64,000 nucleotides of DNA from Myxococcales bacterium (GCA_030681895.1 JAUXRI010000087.1:1-64000); one strand, 5' to 3'; counted from the first letter of the stretch, positions 26,740 through 36,681 are shown. The notes: generated by a model not told the origin, from the sequence alone. Translations and numbers: made by a program.

Positions 26740-27135
26740 TCAGCCCGGACACGGCGTCGGCGGCAACGTGACGATGGGAATGGATTCGACCGACGGGTCG
26801 AACGTCAGCACGGCCACACACCCGGTCTCGACGCCGGGCTCGGTGGTGTCGACGAAGCAATACCGGCCTGCGGGCAAGATTGCGCGGAAGGCGCCTTCGT
26901 CCGACGTCACCACCGAGGCGACCTCGGCGCCGTCGACGCCCTGCGTGCGAATCGAGAAGCGCCGGCCACCGACGGGCGTCGAGGCGACCGCCATCACGAA
27001 CTCGCCGCGTGGCCCACACGACGGGTCGCGGCGGCGAACGAGGCCTTCGACTTCGGTGGGCGCCGCGCGCTCCGCGGCCTTCGGGGAGGCACAGGCTGCG
27101 AGACCCAGCGCCAGCACGGCTGCGACGATTTTCAT
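26740..27135 (-). CDS. Small lipoprotein, carboxypeptidase-regulatory-like
   Basis: 131 residues with a lipoprotein signal ([15 protein letters not shown]). The remaining 115 residues read as one beta-sandwich (VEGLVRRRDPSCGP ... VTSDEGAFRAILPAGRYCFVD), the carboxypeptidase regulatory-like fold. Its ATG overlaps the selB stop by 4 bases (ATGA), so it is translationally coupled to selB. Nothing about the fold explains a link to selenocysteine insertion. Confidence 0.8.
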   Translation of the reverse strand: MKIVAAVLALGLAACASPKAAERAAPTEVEGLVRRRDPSCGPRGEFVMAVASTPVGGRRFSIRTQGVDGAEVASVVTSDEGAFRAILPAGRYCFVDTTEPGVETGCVAVLTFDPSVESIPIVTLPPTPCPG

Positions 27136-29060
27136 GCGCTCTTCCCTCTCAAGACCCTCGTCTCGCCGACCCGCAACGTCACCTTGCGTGCGTCGAAGAG
27201 CTCCGCGAGCGGAATCAGGAACTTTCGTGACAGGCCAGCCAGGTCCTTCAGTTGCTGCGTGGTGATAGAGCCATGTTCACCGAGGAACGCGACGAGCTTC
27301 TGCTCCAGGGTGGCGATGGCCGCGGCGTCGAAGAAGAGCTCTCCGGCGCGAACGAGCGAGCCCTGCGCCGCGAGGCCCTGCAGCAGCTCGAGCATGCGAG
27401 GCACGGGCAGTCGCAGCTTCGACGCCAGGTCGGCCACGAGCGGCGGCTGGAGCCCGGCGGTGGACAGCGCCTTCTGCACCTCGACCCGCAGTGAGCTCGC
27501 CGCCTCGGTGTACGTGCGGCCGCGGCCCGGCAACCGGAGCAGCTCCTTGTCGGCCTCGATGGCCTTCGACTCGAGGAGCGGCGTCAGCACCCGGCCGAAG
27601 GTCTTGTCGTGCGGCACGCCGAGGCGCTGGCGAAGTTCTTCGCGCGGCACCCCGTCGGACTCGGGACGCTCCACGTGGAAGCGGTCGAGCACGCTCAGCG
27701 CCCGCTGCTGCAGCGCCGTGAGTACAGGCCCGGCCAGGAAACGGCGTTGCTCCTTGTCGACCAGCACGACCTTCCCCCGCGCCGCGCTCGTCTCGAGCGT
27801 ACGCGTGAGTTCCTTGAGAGAAGCCGAGGCCCGCGCGAACAGCTCCTTCTCGGTGAGGCCCCCGTAGCCCGCCTGCGAGGTGAGCCACCCGACGCGCTGC
27901 TCGAGGTCGGCGGCGGCGAGCTCCTTCAACATCGCGGCGCTGCCCTTTCGCCGTCGAGGTGGGTCGAGCGTCAACACGCGCCCGCCTCCCAGCGTCGCGC
28001 CGCGACCGGCCACGGCTCTCGAGCCCCGGAGGATGACGCGCAGTTGCGGCACCGCAGCGACCGGTTGCGCCAGACGGAGCTGCGCGAAGCACGTTTCTCC
28101 GGGCCGCAGTGCGTCGACGTCGAGCAGCTTCACGACGGCCTCGACCTGCTCCGTACCGATGGTGATGAGCTGTCGCGTGCGCCGGCCGAGCGGCTGCTCC
28201 ACCGAGGGCAGGAGGGTGAGCTCGACGTCCAACACCCGCGCCGCGCGGAGCTCTCCCGCACGAACCAGCGCCATGCCCCGCCGCACGTCGCTCGTCTCGA
28301 CCCCCAGCAGATTCACCGCGACGCGTTCGCCTGCCGCCGCGCGCTCGACGGCCTTGCCGTGCTCCTGCAGCCCACGAAGCCGCAACGGACCCGCGAGGCC
28401 CGGCTCGAGCGACACCTCGTCACTCAGCGACAGCCGCCCCGACAGCAGCGTGCCGGTGACGACGCAGCCAAAGCCCTTGATGGTGAAGGCGCGATCGATG
28501 GGCAGGAAGAGCGGGCCGTCCACCGAGCGAACGGCGCCGTCTTGCTCGAGCGCGTCGACCTGCGCCTCCATCTGCACCTTCAGCGCGTCGAGCCCTTCCC
28601 CCGTCTTCGCGCTCACCGCCACCAGCGGCGCGTCTTCGAGGAAGGTGCCCTGACAGAGGCTGCGCAGCTCGGCCTCGAGCAGCTCGAGCCACCCGTCGCC
28701 CAGGCCCGGGAGCAGGTCGGCCTTCGTCACCACCAGCACGCCGCGCCGCACGCCGAGGAGCGAGCAGATATCGACGTGCTCGCGCGTCTGCGGCATCACG
28801 CCTTCGTCGGCCGCCACCACGAGCAGCGCCAGGTCGATGCCACCGGCGCCCGCCGTCATCGCCTTCACGAAGCGCTCGTGGCCCGGCACGTCCACCACGC
28901 CGAGGCGTTTGCCCGACGGCAGGTCGAGGTGCGCGAAGCCGAGCTCCAACGTGATGCCGCGGCGCTTCTCTTCGGGGAGCCGGTCGGTGTCGATGCCCGT
29001 CAGCGCCTTCACCAGCGACGTCTTGCCGTGGTCGACGTGGCCAGCGGTGCCGACGATCAC
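27132..29060 (-). CDS. selB: Selenocysteine-specific elongation factor SelB
   Basis: 642 residues from the GTG at 29060, which has a GGAG site about 7 bases upstream and follows the phosphoribosyltransferase stop directly. The open frame upstream is overlap noise. The GTPase has G1 [12 protein letters not shown], switch region [14 protein letters not shown]3 DVPGHERF and G4 TKAD. EF-Tu-like domains 2 and 3 follow, then about 250 residues of winged-helix repeats ending with [24 protein letters not shown]. SelB delivers Sec-tRNA to UGA codons through a SECIS element. No selA, selD, selC or selenoprotein gene is recognisable in this window. Confidence 0.95.
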   Translation of the reverse strand: MIVGTAGHVDHGKTSLVKALTGIDTDRLPEEKRRGITLELGFAHLDLPSGKRLGVVDVPGHERFVKAMTAGAGGIDLALLVVAADEGVMPQTREHVDICSLLGVRRGVLVVTKADLLPGLGDGWLELLEAELRSLCQGTFLEDAPLVAVSAKTGEGLDALKVQMEAQVDALEQDGAVRSVDGPLFLPIDRAFTIKGFGCVVTGTLLSGRLSLSDEVSLEPGLAGPLRLRGLQEHGKAVERAAAGERVAVNLLGVETSDVRRGMALVRAGELRAARVLDVELTLLPSVEQPLGRRTRQLITIGTEQVEAVVKLLDVDALRPGETCFAQLRLAQPVAAVPQLRVILRGSRAVAGRGATLGGGRVLTLDPPRRRKGSAAMLKELAAADLEQRVGWLTSQAGYGGLTEKELFARASASLKELTRTLETSAARGKVVLVDKEQRRFLAGPVLTALQQRALSVLDRFHVERPESDGVPREELRQRLGVPHDKTFGRVLTPLLESKAIEADKELLRLPGRGRTYTEAASSLRVEVQKALSTAGLQPPLVADLASKLRLPVPRMLELLQGLAAQGSLVRAGELFFDAAAIATLEQKLVAFLGEHGSITTQQLKDLAGLSRKFLIPLAELFDARKVTLRVGETRVLRGKSA

Positions 29061-29061
29061 C

Positions 29062-29811
29062 TCACACTCCGAGGACGACGTCGTCGCCGCCAGTGCCCTC
29101 AGGGCCACCTCTGCGCGACTTCTTCTTGCTGCCCTTCTCGGCGTTGCGCGAGTCGAAGCGCTCGTCCTCGACGACGGCCTGGTAGTCCCAGGGGAAGACG
29201 AAGAACGTCTGCGACGAGATGGCGGTGAAGTCGGGTTTTCCGCCACCTTCGGGCCGGGTCACCAGCGCCGCCGTCTTCACCTTCGACGCACCGCCCGCCT
29301 TCGCGAGCAGCGCCGCCATCTCGAGGCTGTCCCCCGAGGAGCAGATGTCGTCGACCACCAGCACCCGCTTGCCGTGGAGCGTCGTCGGCATGTCGTCCTG
29401 CAGGCCCGAAGGCGCGCGCGTCTCGCTGTCGCGGCTGCGGCGCGTGAGCCGCACGGGGAAGAACTTTGCCTTCAGCGCGCTCGCCACGGCGCCGCCGACG
29501 AAGACGCCGCCGTGCGCGATGCCCACCACGGCGTCTGGCTTGAACGGGTACGCGAGCCTCGCGAGCGCCTGCACCTGGCGGTCGAACTCCGCCCACGTCA
29601 TCTCCTGCGCGGAGTGCCGGGAGTTCGAGCGGTCGCCCATCACCGAGTTCGAGGCGAAGGGCATGCCTCCAGCGGCGCCGTAGACATCACCCTCACTGGC
29701 GGCCTCGGGTTCGCGGCTGGTCTTCTTCTTCGCCGTCGCGCGCGGCTTCGCCTTCGTCACCTTCGTCACCTTCGTCTTCGACTTCTTCACCGTCGGTCCC
29801 CGCGACATCAC
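29062..29811 (-). CDS. Phosphoribosyltransferase with Lys-rich N-terminus
   Basis: 249 residues. The PRPP-binding loop is clear ([16 protein letters not shown]), with an upstream [13 protein letters not shown] that matches the type I phosphoribosyltransferase fold of the xanthine-guanine/hypoxanthine family. The first 35 residues are Lys/Thr/Ala-rich ([20 protein letters not shown]) and the C-terminus is also basic; such tails may bind nucleic acid. It is immediately upstream of selB (one base between stop and start), so the two are almost certainly co-transcribed. Base specificity cannot be told. Confidence 0.85.
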   Translation of the reverse strand: MMSRGPTVKKSKTKVTKVTKAKPRATAKKKTSREPEAASEGDVYGAAGGMPFASNSVMGDRSNSRHSAQEMTWAEFDRQVQALARLAYPFKPDAVVGIAHGGVFVGGAVASALKAKFFPVRLTRRSRDSETRAPSGLQDDMPTTLHGKRVLVVDDICSSGDSLEMAALLAKAGGASKVKTAALVTRPEGGGKPDFTAISSQTFFVFPWDYQAVVEDERFDSRNAEKGSKKKSRRGGPEGTGGDDVVLGV

Positions 29812-29836
29812 GTCCTCCGCCCTGGTCTTCTTCCGC

Positions 29837-31900
29837 TCACGGCGCGCACGAATCGACGTTCACCGGGCCGCGCGTCGTGGTGACTCGCATGCCGCCCACG
29901 CGACAGGTGGTGCCGGCCGCGCAGACCGACGTCGCGGTGCACGCCTCGAAGCACCTGCTGCCAGCGCCGGTGGACGGGCTCTGAAGCGTCCCGCACACGC
30001 CGGTCGCGCACTCGTTGTCGCCAAGGCACGTCTCACCAGCGCCTTTGACGCCCGCCGTCTTCGGCAGACAGCGCAGGGAGGTGACCGTGGGGCCCATCGG
30101 CTCGACCATCAGCGCGCAGACTGACGACACGCCAGCGTCGGCACGGCAGTCATCGGTGGTGGTGCACGCCGGGCCCGCGCAGAAGGGCCTCTGGAGCAGC
30201 CGGTCATCGTTCGTGTTCGCGACGCCGTCGAACCCACGCGAGGCCAGCACGGTCATGGGCTGACAACCGAGCGAGAGGAAGACGCCAGCGTCAGCGGCCG
30301 GCGCAGTGCAGCCCGACGCCGTCGTGCACGGGTCGAGGCACACGCCCTGGCGACGCGCGCCCCGGGAGTCGTCGAGCTGACAGAAGCCGCTGCGACACTG
30401 CGTCGACGACACGCACGGTGCGCCAGAGGGCAACACCCCGAACGGAGGCGAGCACGTCGTCGTCAGCGTTGGTGTCGTCGCGCTCGAGACCAGCCGCACC
30501 CGGCAGGTGACGCCCGCGTCGTAGCCCGAACACGACGCCTCGGAGTCGCACTCGGGCCGGCAGCCCTTCACGGTGCCGAAGGTGCCGAACGCCGTCGTGA
30601 ACGAGAAGTCGGCGTCACAGAACCCGTTGCGCCCGCCAATGGAGCAGTCCGAGTCCTGCTCGCACGCGGCGTAGCAGAAGTAGTTGGGCGAGCTGGACGC
30701 GAGCGGGTCTCCACGGCACGCGCCGCTCCGACACGAGAGGTCGGCAGGAATGACGCCACCGTCGCTCAACACACGCGGGCTGCACGGCGAGAGGCCGGGC
30801 GCGGTGCCGAGGTTGAACTGGCAGATGTTCGAGATGTCGTTGCTCGAGCTCGGGTCGTCGTACGGCTGGCACGAGCTGTTCGCGCGGCACTGGCCATCGC
30901 GCGTGCAGACCGTTCCGAAGCCGTTGTCCGGCAGACACAGGCCGTAGCGACGGCCGTTGAAGTCACCGGGGAACGAGACGCACTTCTCGGGCGCGACGCA
31001 GCCGCCTCCCGACACGAGCGGGTTGCAGTAGGTGCGGCACAGCGCGGTCGACGCCGTCTCGGGCACGCACTGCAGGTTGGGCTGGCAGTTGCTCCCGCCC
31101 ATCGTGTTGCGCTGGCACAGCTCGCGCGCGCCTCGCAAACCCGTCTGCTCTCGGAAACAGACGCCGATGGGCCCCTGCGACTCGAACACCAGCGAGCTCG
31201 AGGTCGCGTAGGTGAGGCGGTAGCAGAGCTCGCCCGTCTCACACAGCGGCTGGTACAGGTTGCACGACGGCAGGCACACCGGGTTTCCGTTGAGCGTCAC
31301 GCACGAGAGGCCCTCGCCACACGCGGTACCCATCGGGCACGGCTGACCCTTGCGCGCGCCGACGCAGACGTTGCCGGAGCCGCAGGTGAGGCCGTTGGGG
31401 CAGTCGTCGTCGACGAGGCAGTGCACACACGAGCCGGCCGGGCCGCAGCGCGCAGGGCCGGGCACGGTGCACTCGGCGTCGGTGCGGCAGCTCTGACAGA
31501 CGTTGCGCATCACGTCGCAGACCGGCCGGTCCCGCGGGCAGTCCGTGTTCGCAGAGCATTCCACACAGGAATACGTGTCGCCGAGACAGCGGCCGGTCGC
31601 ACAATCGGCGTCCTTCGTGCAGCCGGTGAAGACGCAGCGGCCGCGGGCGCATCGCTCGCCGAGGCTGCACTCGAAGTCACTGCCGCACGCGACGTCGGTG
31701 TTGCAGAACCCGTCACGGCAGACGGCGGCGGCGAAGCCCAGGTCTCGGCACGACTCGGGCTTCGTGCACGCGACGGGGACGCCAGCGTCGACGACCATCA
31801 TCACCGGGCCAGCATCGACGACGGGCATCGGCGCCGGGCAGGCAGCGAAGACGAGCAGCGAGAGGGTCGAGAGCCGGCGAAGCACGGGAGGCGTCAGCAT
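29837..31900 (-). CDS. Large Cys-rich surface lipoprotein
   Basis: 687 residues from the ATG at 31900, which has a GAGGGTGAG ribosome site and opens a lipoprotein signal ([21 protein letters not shown]). The rest is packed with short Cys modules ([33 protein letters not shown]) and Asp-Ala-Gly turns, probably a long disulfide-linked chain. The gene 1-609 encodes a similar tail. It starts 20 bases after the stop of the deacylase gene upstream on the same strand. Biological role unknown; the class is expanded in myxobacteria. Confidence 0.85.
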   Translation of the reverse strand: MLTPPVLRRLSTLSLLVFAACPAPMPVVDAGPVMMVVDAGVPVACTKPESCRDLGFAAAVCRDGFCNTDVACGSDFECSLGERCARGRCVFTGCTKDADCATGRCLGDTYSCVECSANTDCPRDRPVCDVMRNVCQSCRTDAECTVPGPARCGPAGSCVHCLVDDDCPNGLTCGSGNVCVGARKGQPCPMGTACGEGLSCVTLNGNPVCLPSCNLYQPLCETGELCYRLTYATSSSLVFESQGPIGVCFREQTGLRGARELCQRNTMGGSNCQPNLQCVPETASTALCRTYCNPLVSGGGCVAPEKCVSFPGDFNGRRYGLCLPDNGFGTVCTRDGQCRANSSCQPYDDPSSSNDISNICQFNLGTAPGLSPCSPRVLSDGGVIPADLSCRSGACRGDPLASSSPNYFCYAACEQDSDCSIGGRNGFCDADFSFTTAFGTFGTVKGCRPECDSEASCSGYDAGVTCRVRLVSSATTPTLTTTCSPPFGVLPSGAPCVSSTQCRSGFCQLDDSRGARRQGVCLDPCTTASGCTAPAADAGVFLSLGCQPMTVLASRGFDGVANTNDDRLLQRPFCAGPACTTTDDCRADAGVSSVCALMVEPMGPTVTSLRCLPKTAGVKGAGETCLGDNECATGVCGTLQSPSTGAGSRCFEACTATSVCAAGTTCRVGGMRVTTTRGPVNVDSCAP

Positions 31901-31919
31901 ACTCACCCTCGCGCCCACG

Positions 31920-33038
31920 TCAGCCAGCGAAGTGCAGGAGCGCGGCCTCCATCACCTCGGCGCACTTCAGCAGCTCCTTCGTCGGCACGTGCTCGCCCGT
32001 CTGATGGGCGACGGTGATGTCGCCCGGGCCGAACACCACCGGCACGGCGCCGAGCGCCACCAACTGCGGGCCCTCGGTGCCGAACGACACGGTGTCGGAG
32101 GCCTTGCCCGTCTGACTCGTGATGAAAGTGACGAGATCGGCCGACGGGTCCGTCGCGAAGCCCCGGTCGAGCCGCAGCGGCTTCACCGTCATCGAGAACG
32201 ACGCGTCTTCGGCGACGCACTCGCGGCGAATGCGCTCGAGGCCCTCGAGCACCACGTTGACGTCCTGGCCCGGCAGCGGCCGCCACTCGAGCGTGAAGCG
32301 CGTCGCGCCGGGAATGACGTTCTTCGCCTTGCCGCCGCTGAGCAGGCCGACGTTGAGCGTGGCGAAGGGAGGCACGAAGGCCGCGTCGGTCGTCTCGCGC
32401 AACGTGCCGAGGCTGAACGCCTCGAGGCGGGTGAGGAGTCTCGCCGCCCGGAAGACGGCCGACGCGCCGGTGTCGGGATAGGCGGAGTGGCCCTCTTTGC
32501 CCTGAATCTCCACTTCCGCGAGGCAGTAGCCCTTGTTGGCGCGAATGGGCCGCAGCGAGGTGGGCTCTCCGATGAGGGCGCGCTTCGTCTTGCCGAGCCC
32601 GCCTTCCACCAGCTTCTTCGCGCCGACGCAGCCGAGCTCTTCATCGGCGGTGAAGATGAGCATCGCGGGCTTCGTGAGCCGGCTCTTCGCGCGGCCCATC
32701 GCGGTGACGGCGCAGGCGATGAAGGCCTTGGTGTCGCAGCTGCCGCGGCCGTAGAGAAATTCGCCCCGCTCCGTGAGGGACAGGGCCTCATTCCACGCGG
32801 GGTCGAAGGGCACGCAGTCGGAGTGGCCGATGAGCGCGAGCTCGGGCAGCCCCGGCGCCGTCGTCGCGATGAGGTTCTGCTTCTCGACGCCTGCGTCGTC
32901 GACGTACCGCTGGCGAGCCGTGGTGAGCCCCATCGCGGTGAGCCGCCGATCCAGCGCGTCGATGATGGGCCCGTTCGACTTCGTCGAGGTCGAATCGATG
33001 GCCACCAGCTCGCGAAGGAGCGCAATCACGTCGGACAT
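31920..33038 (-). CDS. argE: ArgE/DapE-type M20 deacylase (acetylornithine deacetylase-like)
   Basis: 372 residues from the ATG at 33038. All M20 metal and catalytic positions are present: GHSDCVPF, RGSCDTKA, the general-base pair in TADEELGCVG, GEPTS, KEGHSAYP in the lid domain and the final His in VAHQTGEHVP. E. coli ArgE has a similar length (383). Known members hydrolyse N-acetylornithine to ornithine and acetate, or N-succinyl-diaminopimelate. The arginine assignment is the best guess, since no arg or dap gene is adjacent. Divergent from the CBS-domain gene. Confidence 0.8.
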   Translation of the reverse strand: MSDVIALLRELVAIDSTSTKSNGPIIDALDRRLTAMGLTTARQRYVDDAGVEKQNLIATTAPGLPELALIGHSDCVPFDPAWNEALSLTERGEFLYGRGSCDTKAFIACAVTAMGRAKSRLTKPAMLIFTADEELGCVGAKKLVEGGLGKTKRALIGEPTSLRPIRANKGYCLAEVEIQGKEGHSAYPDTGASAVFRAARLLTRLEAFSLGTLRETTDAAFVPPFATLNVGLLSGGKAKNVIPGATRFTLEWRPLPGQDVNVVLEGLERIRRECVAEDASFSMTVKPLRLDRGFATDPSADLVTFITSQTGKASDTVSFGTEGPQLVALGAVPVVFGPGDITVAHQTGEHVPTKELLKCAEVMEAALLHFAG

Positions 33039-33129
33039 GGCGAGGGCCTCTATCACGCCGAACGCGGGCATGGACCGCGAGGCCAGGAAGGCGCACACTC
33101 CTCTGTGGCGGTTCGCACCGAGGCAGTCC

Positions 33130-33732
33130 ATGGCGCCGAACGAGAGTGACGACCGGGCGGTTCACCTTCTCAAGCGCAGGTTGGTGGTGGTCACGCCCTA
33201 CGGCGCCGACGTCGCGGCCGTGTCGGTTCACTGCCCCATCAAGTGCTCGGGCCAGACGGTCGAGAGCTGTCGCTCGTGCTCCCGGCTGCTGGCCGGTCAT
33301 CCGAATACGCTCGAGTGTCTGGTGCCGGCGGCCGTGGCGGGCCCCAGCGCGCTCTGCGGCGACCTGCTCCCACGTGAGACGCTGGTGCTCGACGCAGAGC
33401 TCCCCGCCGCCGAGGGCCTCGCGATGCTCCAGGCGTCGCAGCTCAGCTCGGCGCCCGTCATCGACGACAACCGGCTGCTGCTCGGGCTCACGCTCGCGTC
33501 CTCTCTCGCGGCCCTCGCGCAGACCCCCGACGCCGAGGTCGACGACGCGGTCACCGATGCGGTCGCGGCGAACGAGCGGCTCACGGTCGTCGAGGCCGCC
33601 CACGTGATGGCGACGCGGGAGCTCGACCGCCTCCCCATCGTCGATGACCGGGGACGACTGCTCGGGGTGCTGACGGCGCTCGACGTGGTGCGGTGGTTCA
33701 ATCGCCCGAAGCCCGCTGTCGCGTCCGGCTGA
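33130..33732 (+). CDS. CBS-pair protein with N-terminal Cys cluster
   Basis: 200 residues from the ATG at 33130. An N-terminal basic segment and a Cys group (CPIKCSGQTVESCRSCSRLL; spacing C-x3-C-x7-C-x2-C) precede two CBS motifs: AAEGLAMLQASQLSSAPVIDDNRLLLGLTLASSL and TVVEAAHVMATRELDRLPIVDD. CBS pairs bind adenosyl ligands such as AMP, ATP or S-adenosylmethionine. Four Cys could hold zinc or an iron-sulfur cluster. A decayed copy of the second CBS motif lies about 900 bases downstream. Divergent from the argE-like gene across 91 bases. Confidence 0.85.
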   Translation: MAPNESDDRAVHLLKRRLVVVTPYGADVAAVSVHCPIKCSGQTVESCRSCSRLLAGHPNTLECLVPAAVAGPSALCGDLLPRETLVLDAELPAAEGLAMLQASQLSSAPVIDDNRLLLGLTLASSLAALAQTPDAEVDDAVTDAVAANERLTVVEAAHVMATRELDRLPIVDDRGRLLGVLTALDVVRWFNRPKPAVASG

Positions 33733-33801
33733 CGACCGCATGAAGTCATCGCTGGCTGACGCCGCGGGCTTCACGCTCGAATCGATCTGAGCGCGTTTGC
33801 G

Positions 33802-33966
33802 ATGGCGTCCCGTCGCCCAGACACTGACTTCAGCGGGGTCTGCGAAGTCCTCGAGCCCGTGACATGGAGGCCCTGGCGGAAGCCTGACGAAGCTCGCGCG
33901 CTCTGGAACCCTTCAGAACCACAACACCTCTTCGTGGCCAGCGGCTTGCTGATGGGCGGATCATGA
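33802..33966 (+). CDS. Possible 54-residue protein
   Basis: An ATG-to-TGA frame of 54 codons in an otherwise empty 250-base gap. Its predicted peptide (starting MASRRPDTDFSGVCEVLEP) has a plausible but unremarkable composition with three Trp. There is no clear ribosome site and no family I recognise. It could be a relic of a longer gene or chance. The rest of 33733-33982 shows nothing else. Confidence 0.25.
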   Translation: MASRRPDTDFSGVCEVLEPVTWRPWRKPDEARALWNPSEPQHLFVASGLLMGGS

Positions 33967-33982
33967 AAGTGGGTACCTGCGC

Positions 33983-34570
33983 ATGAGTGGTCTGCTCGTT
34001 GGAGTCTCTGTGATGCTCGCGCTCGCACAGGTCGATGCCAACGCGCCCCGCACTCCGGTGAAGGATGCGAGCGCGGCGACGCTGACGACTGAAGATGCCG
34101 TCGACGTGCCGCACGCCAACGCGCCCATGCGCAGCGCCGGGCTCTTCGAGGAGCCGCGCGTCGATCCGGGCGCCCTGCTCGGCCGCATGGGCATGGGCCT
34201 GCTCTTCTTCGGGACGAGCGCCGTCCTCACTGGAGCGGTGTTGGTGGTCTTCGTGTACGCGGGCGCGACGCCGGTGGTGCTGGGGGCGGGAGGGGTACTG
34301 GCAGCGGGTTTGGTGGGCCTGAGCACGGCGCTCGGGGCGGCGATGTTCGGCAGAGACTACCGGCACGACTTCGTCGACGCGCTGGTGGTGTCGATGTTGT
34401 CGGCCGTCACTGGCGGCCTGCTGTTCCTCGTCGGCTTCTTCGTTCCGCCGCTGCTGGTGCCGATGGCGGTCATCGCTGGCGGCTTGATGGTCGTTGGAGT
34501 GCCGCTGTTCGTGCAGGCCCTCAAACCCAGTGACGGCCCAGACGCGACCCTCACGTTGCTTCGCTTCTGA
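33983..34570 (+). CDS. Hypothetical membrane protein
   Basis: 195 residues. A cleavable or uncleaved signal (MSGLLVGVSVMLALAQ) and a polar stretch precede four hydrophobic segments between about residues 65 and 178 (MGMGLLFFGTSAVLTGAVLVVF, TPVVLGAGGVLAAGLVGLSTAL, LLFLVGFFVPPLLVPMAVIAGG and VVGVPLFVQAL). Glycine-rich helices suggest tight packing. No family recognised. It lies between the CBS-domain gene and a CBS fragment. Confidence 0.7.
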   Translation: MSGLLVGVSVMLALAQVDANAPRTPVKDASAATLTTEDAVDVPHANAPMRSAGLFEEPRVDPGALLGRMGMGLLFFGTSAVLTGAVLVVFVYAGATPVVLGAGGVLAAGLVGLSTALGAAMFGRDYRHDFVDALVVSMLSAVTGGLLFLVGFFVPPLLVPMAVIAGGLMVVGVPLFVQALKPSDGPDATLTLLRF

Positions 34571-34571
34571 T

Positions 34572-34660
34572 TCGAGGACGCCGATGCAGGGAACTCGACC
34601 GCCTTCCCATCGATGACGATGGGCGCCTGCTCGCGTGCGACGGCTCGACCGCCTGTCGCT
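34572..34660 (+). pseudogene. Decayed CBS-domain fragment
   Basis: Bases 34588-34632 read RELDRLPIDDDGRLLA, matching RELDRLPIVDDRGRLLG of the CBS protein (codons at 33616-33666) with one codon missing. The similarity extends at DNA level on both sides (CGAGG-CGCC before; GTGC-GACGGC-TCGAC after) with small indels that break the frame. No start or complete domain remains. It is a relic of a duplicated CBS gene or of an ancestral larger locus. Confidence 0.75.
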
Positions 34661-34722
34661 CCGGAGTGACGACGCGCAGTGAGCAGTTCCGCCGGCGGCG
34701 CAGGTCTGCGACACCTCAGGTC

Positions 34723-36168
34723 ATGCGAAGGCTCGTCCTCGTCTCGGTGTTCGTGGCCTGTGGGCCGATGCCCGTGACGCTTCCCGATGGTGGCATCGTG
34801 GACGACGAGTTCGACGCAGGCGTGAGCGTCGATGCGGGAGCCCCCGACGCAGGTGCCCTGACCGACGCGGGCTCGTTCGACGCGGGCGAAACCGACGCCG
34901 GCGCCGAACGCGACGCCGGGCCCATGCTCGACGGTGGCGTCGTGGGCACCGACGGAGGCCGGCCAACCGTCGATGGCGGACTGGTCGTCTACCCCTTCGG
35001 GCGAACGCACTCTCCACTCCCCGCAGGCCTCGTCGAGCACCTGCGCCGCGTCGCTGCGCGTGAGGCGCACGACGACGACGCGCTGATGAAGGTGGGCGAC
35101 TCGATCACCGTGAGCTCGAGCCACCTGGCGTGCTTCGCGGGCACGAACGTCGACCTCGCTGGGCGCACCACGCTCCAGCCCACGCTCGACGCCTTCAACA
35201 CGACGCGCATCGCAGGCACCTCGCCGTTCGCGCGCGTCTCGATCGCCGCGACCATCGGGTGGAGCACGCAGTCGGCCATCAACGGCAACCCCGCTCCGCT
35301 GGAGCAGGAGCTCACGGCGACCAACGCGCGCTTCGCCACAGTGATGTTCGGCACCAACGACATCGGCTTCATGAACCTCGATGCGTACGCGCGAAACATG
35401 TTCACCCTGGTCGACCGCCTGCTCGCCCGCGGGGTGGTGCCGATCGTGAGCAGCATTCCTCCGCGAGACGACTCGACGACCGCCGACGCGCAGGTGCCCT
35501 GGTACAACGGCGTGACGCGGGCGCTCGCGCAGTCGAGGCAGATTCCGTACGTCGACCTTCACCGCGAGCTGCTGCCGCTTCCGAACCACGGCATCACCAC
35601 GGCCGATGGCGTGCACCTGAACACGTACGTCCCGGCGGGCTCCTCTCGTGGCTGTCTGCTCACGACGGCTGGCCTGAGGTACGGCCACAACGTTCGCAAT
35701 CTGCTGACGCTCGAGGCGCTCTCTCGAACGTGGAGCGCGGTGACGACCCAGACGGCCGCTGACGCGACGGCGACGCTCCGGACCGGCAATGGAACGACGG
35801 CGGATCCGCTCGTCGTCGACACCCTGCCCTTCGTCGACGTTCGCGACACCAGGCGAGATGGCGCGCGTGTCATCGACACGTATTCCGCGTGCTCGACGGC
35901 GAACGAAGGCGGCGCCGAGGTGGTGTACCGGCTCGAGGTGACCCGGCCGATGTCGGTTCGCGCGACCGTGGTGTCACTCGGAACCGCCGACCTCGACGTT
36001 CATCTGCTGCGCGGCTCCGTCGCGGGCTCGGCGTGCATCACCCGCAACGACAAGACGGTCACCAGCGCGCTGATGCCTGGCACGTACTTCTTCGTCGTCG
36101 ACACGTATGTCTCTGCAGGTACCGAGCGCAGCGGCGAGTACGCGCTGGTGGTGATGGAGCAGCCGTAG
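34723..36168 (+). CDS. SGNH/GDSL hydrolase lipoprotein with Asp-Ala-Gly linker
   Basis: 481 residues. The ATG at 34723 starts a lipoprotein signal (MRRLVLVSVFVAC); the extra upstream frame belongs to a CBS relic. A linker of Asp-Ala-Gly repeats spans about residues 28-75. The SGNH hydrolase blocks follow: GDS (MKVGDSIT, about 125), GTND (VMFGTNDIGF, about 208) and DGVHLN (about 295). The last 100 residues (AEVVYRLEVTRPMSVRATVV ... MPGTYFFVVDTY) resemble a pre-peptidase C-terminal (PPC) beta-domain. A lipid-anchored esterase or carbohydrate deacetylase is likely. Confidence 0.85.
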   Translation: MRRLVLVSVFVACGPMPVTLPDGGIVDDEFDAGVSVDAGAPDAGALTDAGSFDAGETDAGAERDAGPMLDGGVVGTDGGRPTVDGGLVVYPFGRTHSPLPAGLVEHLRRVAAREAHDDDALMKVGDSITVSSSHLACFAGTNVDLAGRTTLQPTLDAFNTTRIAGTSPFARVSIAATIGWSTQSAINGNPAPLEQELTATNARFATVMFGTNDIGFMNLDAYARNMFTLVDRLLARGVVPIVSSIPPRDDSTTADAQVPWYNGVTRALAQSRQIPYVDLHRELLPLPNHGITTADGVHLNTYVPAGSSRGCLLTTAGLRYGHNVRNLLTLEALSRTWSAVTTQTAADATATLRTGNGTTADPLVVDTLPFVDVRDTRRDGARVIDTYSACSTANEGGAEVVYRLEVTRPMSVRATVVSLGTADLDVHLLRGSVAGSACITRNDKTVTSALMPGTYFFVVDTYVSAGTERSGEYALVVMEQP

Positions 36169-36177
36169 GCGTCGAGC

Positions 36178-36681
36178 TCACGGCGGCGACGCTACAGTCG
36201 AGTTCGCCTCGAGCAACGCGAGCAGCTCGAAGTCGAGCGGAGTGCCCATCGACTCGACCTTCCACGTCGAGAAGTGCGCCTTCGTGACCGGCACGCCCGC
36301 CGCGATGAGACAGCGAATGAGCTCGAGGTGGAGCCGCGTGAAGCAGAACGCGCCGATGGCCAGTTGCAGCGGGTCGCCGCCAGCGGTGGGCCCGACCAGC
36401 GGCGCCCCACTCGCGATGGCTGCTTTCACCAGGTCGAGGCGACCGAAGGCCGCAGCGGTCGCCAGCGTCGACGGGCGCAGCCACTCCGCGACGAACGCAT
36501 CGGTGTTGGGGTGGTTCAGCTGGTGCGAGTGGTGCCACACGTTGAGGAGATCGAGTGCCATCGTCCCCTCGATCAACGTCGAGGACTCCGCGTCGAAGCG
36601 GGGCTCGCGCATCAGGCCGGCCTCGCGCACCAGCTCGATGGCTCGTTTCAGGAACCGCGTGTCGTGCGGGAGCGTCGGCAC
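36178..36681 (-). CDS. Ankyrin-repeat-like protein
   Basis: 167 residues, no signal peptide. Two helix-turn-helix units have ankyrin character (STLATAAAFGRLDLVKAAIASGAPL and HLELIRCLIAAGVPVTKAH), with the typical A-A-x-x-G-x-x-x-x-V/L-K-x-L/I-I-x-x-G pattern. The remainder is helical. Ankyrin proteins mediate protein contacts; partner unknown. Convergent with the SGNH hydrolase gene, 9 bases apart. Confidence 0.7.
   Translation of the reverse strand: MPTLPHDTRFLKRAIELVREAGLMREPRFDAESSTLIEGTMALDLLNVWHHSHQLNHPNTDAFVAEWLRPSTLATAAAFGRLDLVKAAIASGAPLVGPTAGGDPLQLAIGAFCFTRLHLELIRCLIAAGVPVTKAHFSTWKVESMGTPLDFELLALLEANSTVASPP

Noticed and set aside
27132..29060. Selenoprotein or tRNA-Sec near selB
   Set aside because: I found no in-frame UGA with a plausible continuation and no tRNA-like fold by eye; a covariance-model search would be needed to exclude it.
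27609..29228. 539-codon plus-strand frame opposite selB
   Set aside because: Antisense to a definite selB gene and low-complexity in composition.
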